Assembly: GCA_052387955.1 (NCBI GenBank) | Contig: JBQTIQ010000076.1 | Span: 1-38,240, forward strand | Direction: 5' to 3' | Length of the DNA: 38,240 nt | DNA from: JBQTIQ01 sp052387955 | GTDB lineage: Bacteria; Actinomycetota; Acidimicrobiia; Acidimicrobiales; JACDCH01 | Made by a program: the position numbers and the translations under genes | Part shown: piece by piece, positions 37,875 through 38,240 of the stretch | Layout: each line of letters starts with the position of its first letter | Position numbering within the stretch: the stretch's first letter is position 1 | The notes under the pieces: generated by a model | Told to the model about the DNA's origin: nothing | The model's database searches: none | What the model saw: only the letters and a program-made list of their open reading frames with translations

Positions 37875-38240
37875 TTACCGGCGCCAGAACAGTTGGTGTG
37901 TCACCCCGCTGGGGCTCGGCACGGACTCGAGGTGGAACCGGTCGAGCAGGTCCTCGGGGGATGTCCAGAGTCGCTCTCCTCGGCCGAGCTCGACCGGCGC
38001 TACGGCGACGTGCATGGTGTCGACCAGGTCGGCCTCCAAGAACTGCCGAACGGTGGCGACGCCGCCCCCGAGCCGTACGTCGTTGCCGTGGTGGTGCGAA
38101 CCAGACCGCAGACCGAGCGCTCGACCGATTCGGCGGTGTGGGGTTACCGGCGGCTGAGCGTTCGGTCGCGACAGATCGGCCGGCAAGAGCGACCATCGCG
38201 GCGGGTGATCCGGGACCGTGATCGGGTCGGACGAAGCTCG
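37875..38240 (-). CDS. C-terminal part of a dihydrofolate reductase / RibD C-domain family protein (cut by window edge)
   Basis: The frame is open from the right edge to a TAA at 37875. The last 65 residues match the end of RibD_C/DHFR-like proteins: DVRLGGGVATVRQFLEADLV, DTMHVAVAPVELGRGERLW and GVTHQLFWRR. The part nearer the window edge (DHPPRWSLLPADL, then RIGRALGLRSGSHHHG) is only loosely like the family and may be degenerate or frameshifted. Family members reduce pterin- or pyrimidine-like substrates with NADPH; many have no known substrate. It converges on the TetR gene with 32 bp between. Confidence 0.7.
   Translation of the reverse strand, partial: RASSDPITVPDHPPRWSLLPADLSRPNAQPPVTPHRRIGRALGLRSGSHHHGNDVRLGGGVATVRQFLEADLVDTMHVAVAPVELGRGERLWTSPEDLLDRFHLESVPSPSGVTHQLFWRR

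Overview
The window is very high-GC DNA, with dense short operons, GTG starts, short intergenic gaps and signs of leaderless transcription. This fits an actinobacterium; the gene mix and interspersed GC-rich palindromic repeats suggest an Acidimicrobiia-type lineage, but that is inference from content only. There is no rRNA, tRNA or CRISPR array that I can see.

Layout. 0.1-6.2 kb: a TetR regulator converges on a minus-strand operon for guanidine- or urea-type nitrogen assimilation. It has two DUF1989 proteins (carboxyguanidine deiminase-type), allophanate hydrolase and the carboxyltransferase part of a guanidine/urea carboxylase. The biotin carboxylase and biotin carrier domains are missing. 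6.2-13.3 kb: a FabZ-like dehydratase, a DUF1206 membrane protein, a membrane-anchored Ser/Thr kinase, an unknown protein, a diiron ferritin-like protein and a zinc-ribbon DUF4328 membrane protein. 13.3-19.6 kb: adenosine kinase, M1 aminopeptidase, a lipoprotein zinc peptidase with an internally duplicated, catalytically dead second half, and an AmiS/UreI urea/amide channel. 19.6-25.5 kb: a fused double ABC exporter, a small SelW-like protein with an in-frame UGA (predicted selenoprotein, missed by ordinary ORF calling) and an acyl-CoA desaturase. 25.5-34 kb: a 6-phosphogluconate-dehydrogenase-like oxidoreductase, a DUF952 protein, a beta-propeller-like protein, a large ATPase-LuxR regulator divergent from a secreted repeat protein, and a DrrAB-type ABC exporter. 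34-38.2 kb: an accessory, less GC-biased stretch with a HEAGH protein, a small Cys-rich protein, a coupled lysozyme/M15 peptidase pair, a cupin remnant, a cupin gene divergent from a TetR gene with clear operators, and a DHFR/RibD-like fragment at the edge.

The intergenic spaces carry several dispersed repeat families (called A to D here). Family A is the most striking. Three copies of about 126-137 bp are bounded by CTAG or CCAG/CTAG and contain a long hairpin with a compensatory base-pair change. In two copies the terminal CTAG supplies the stop codon of the adjacent gene. A copy of family C lies in frame inside the linker of the fused ABC transporter.

The strongest leads are the hidden selenoprotein with its SECIS-like hairpin, the CTAG-bounded repeat family, the nitrogen operon with a carboxylase lacking its BC and BCCP domains, the half-dead tandem peptidase, and the secreted NALNVGGEQSN-repeat protein.
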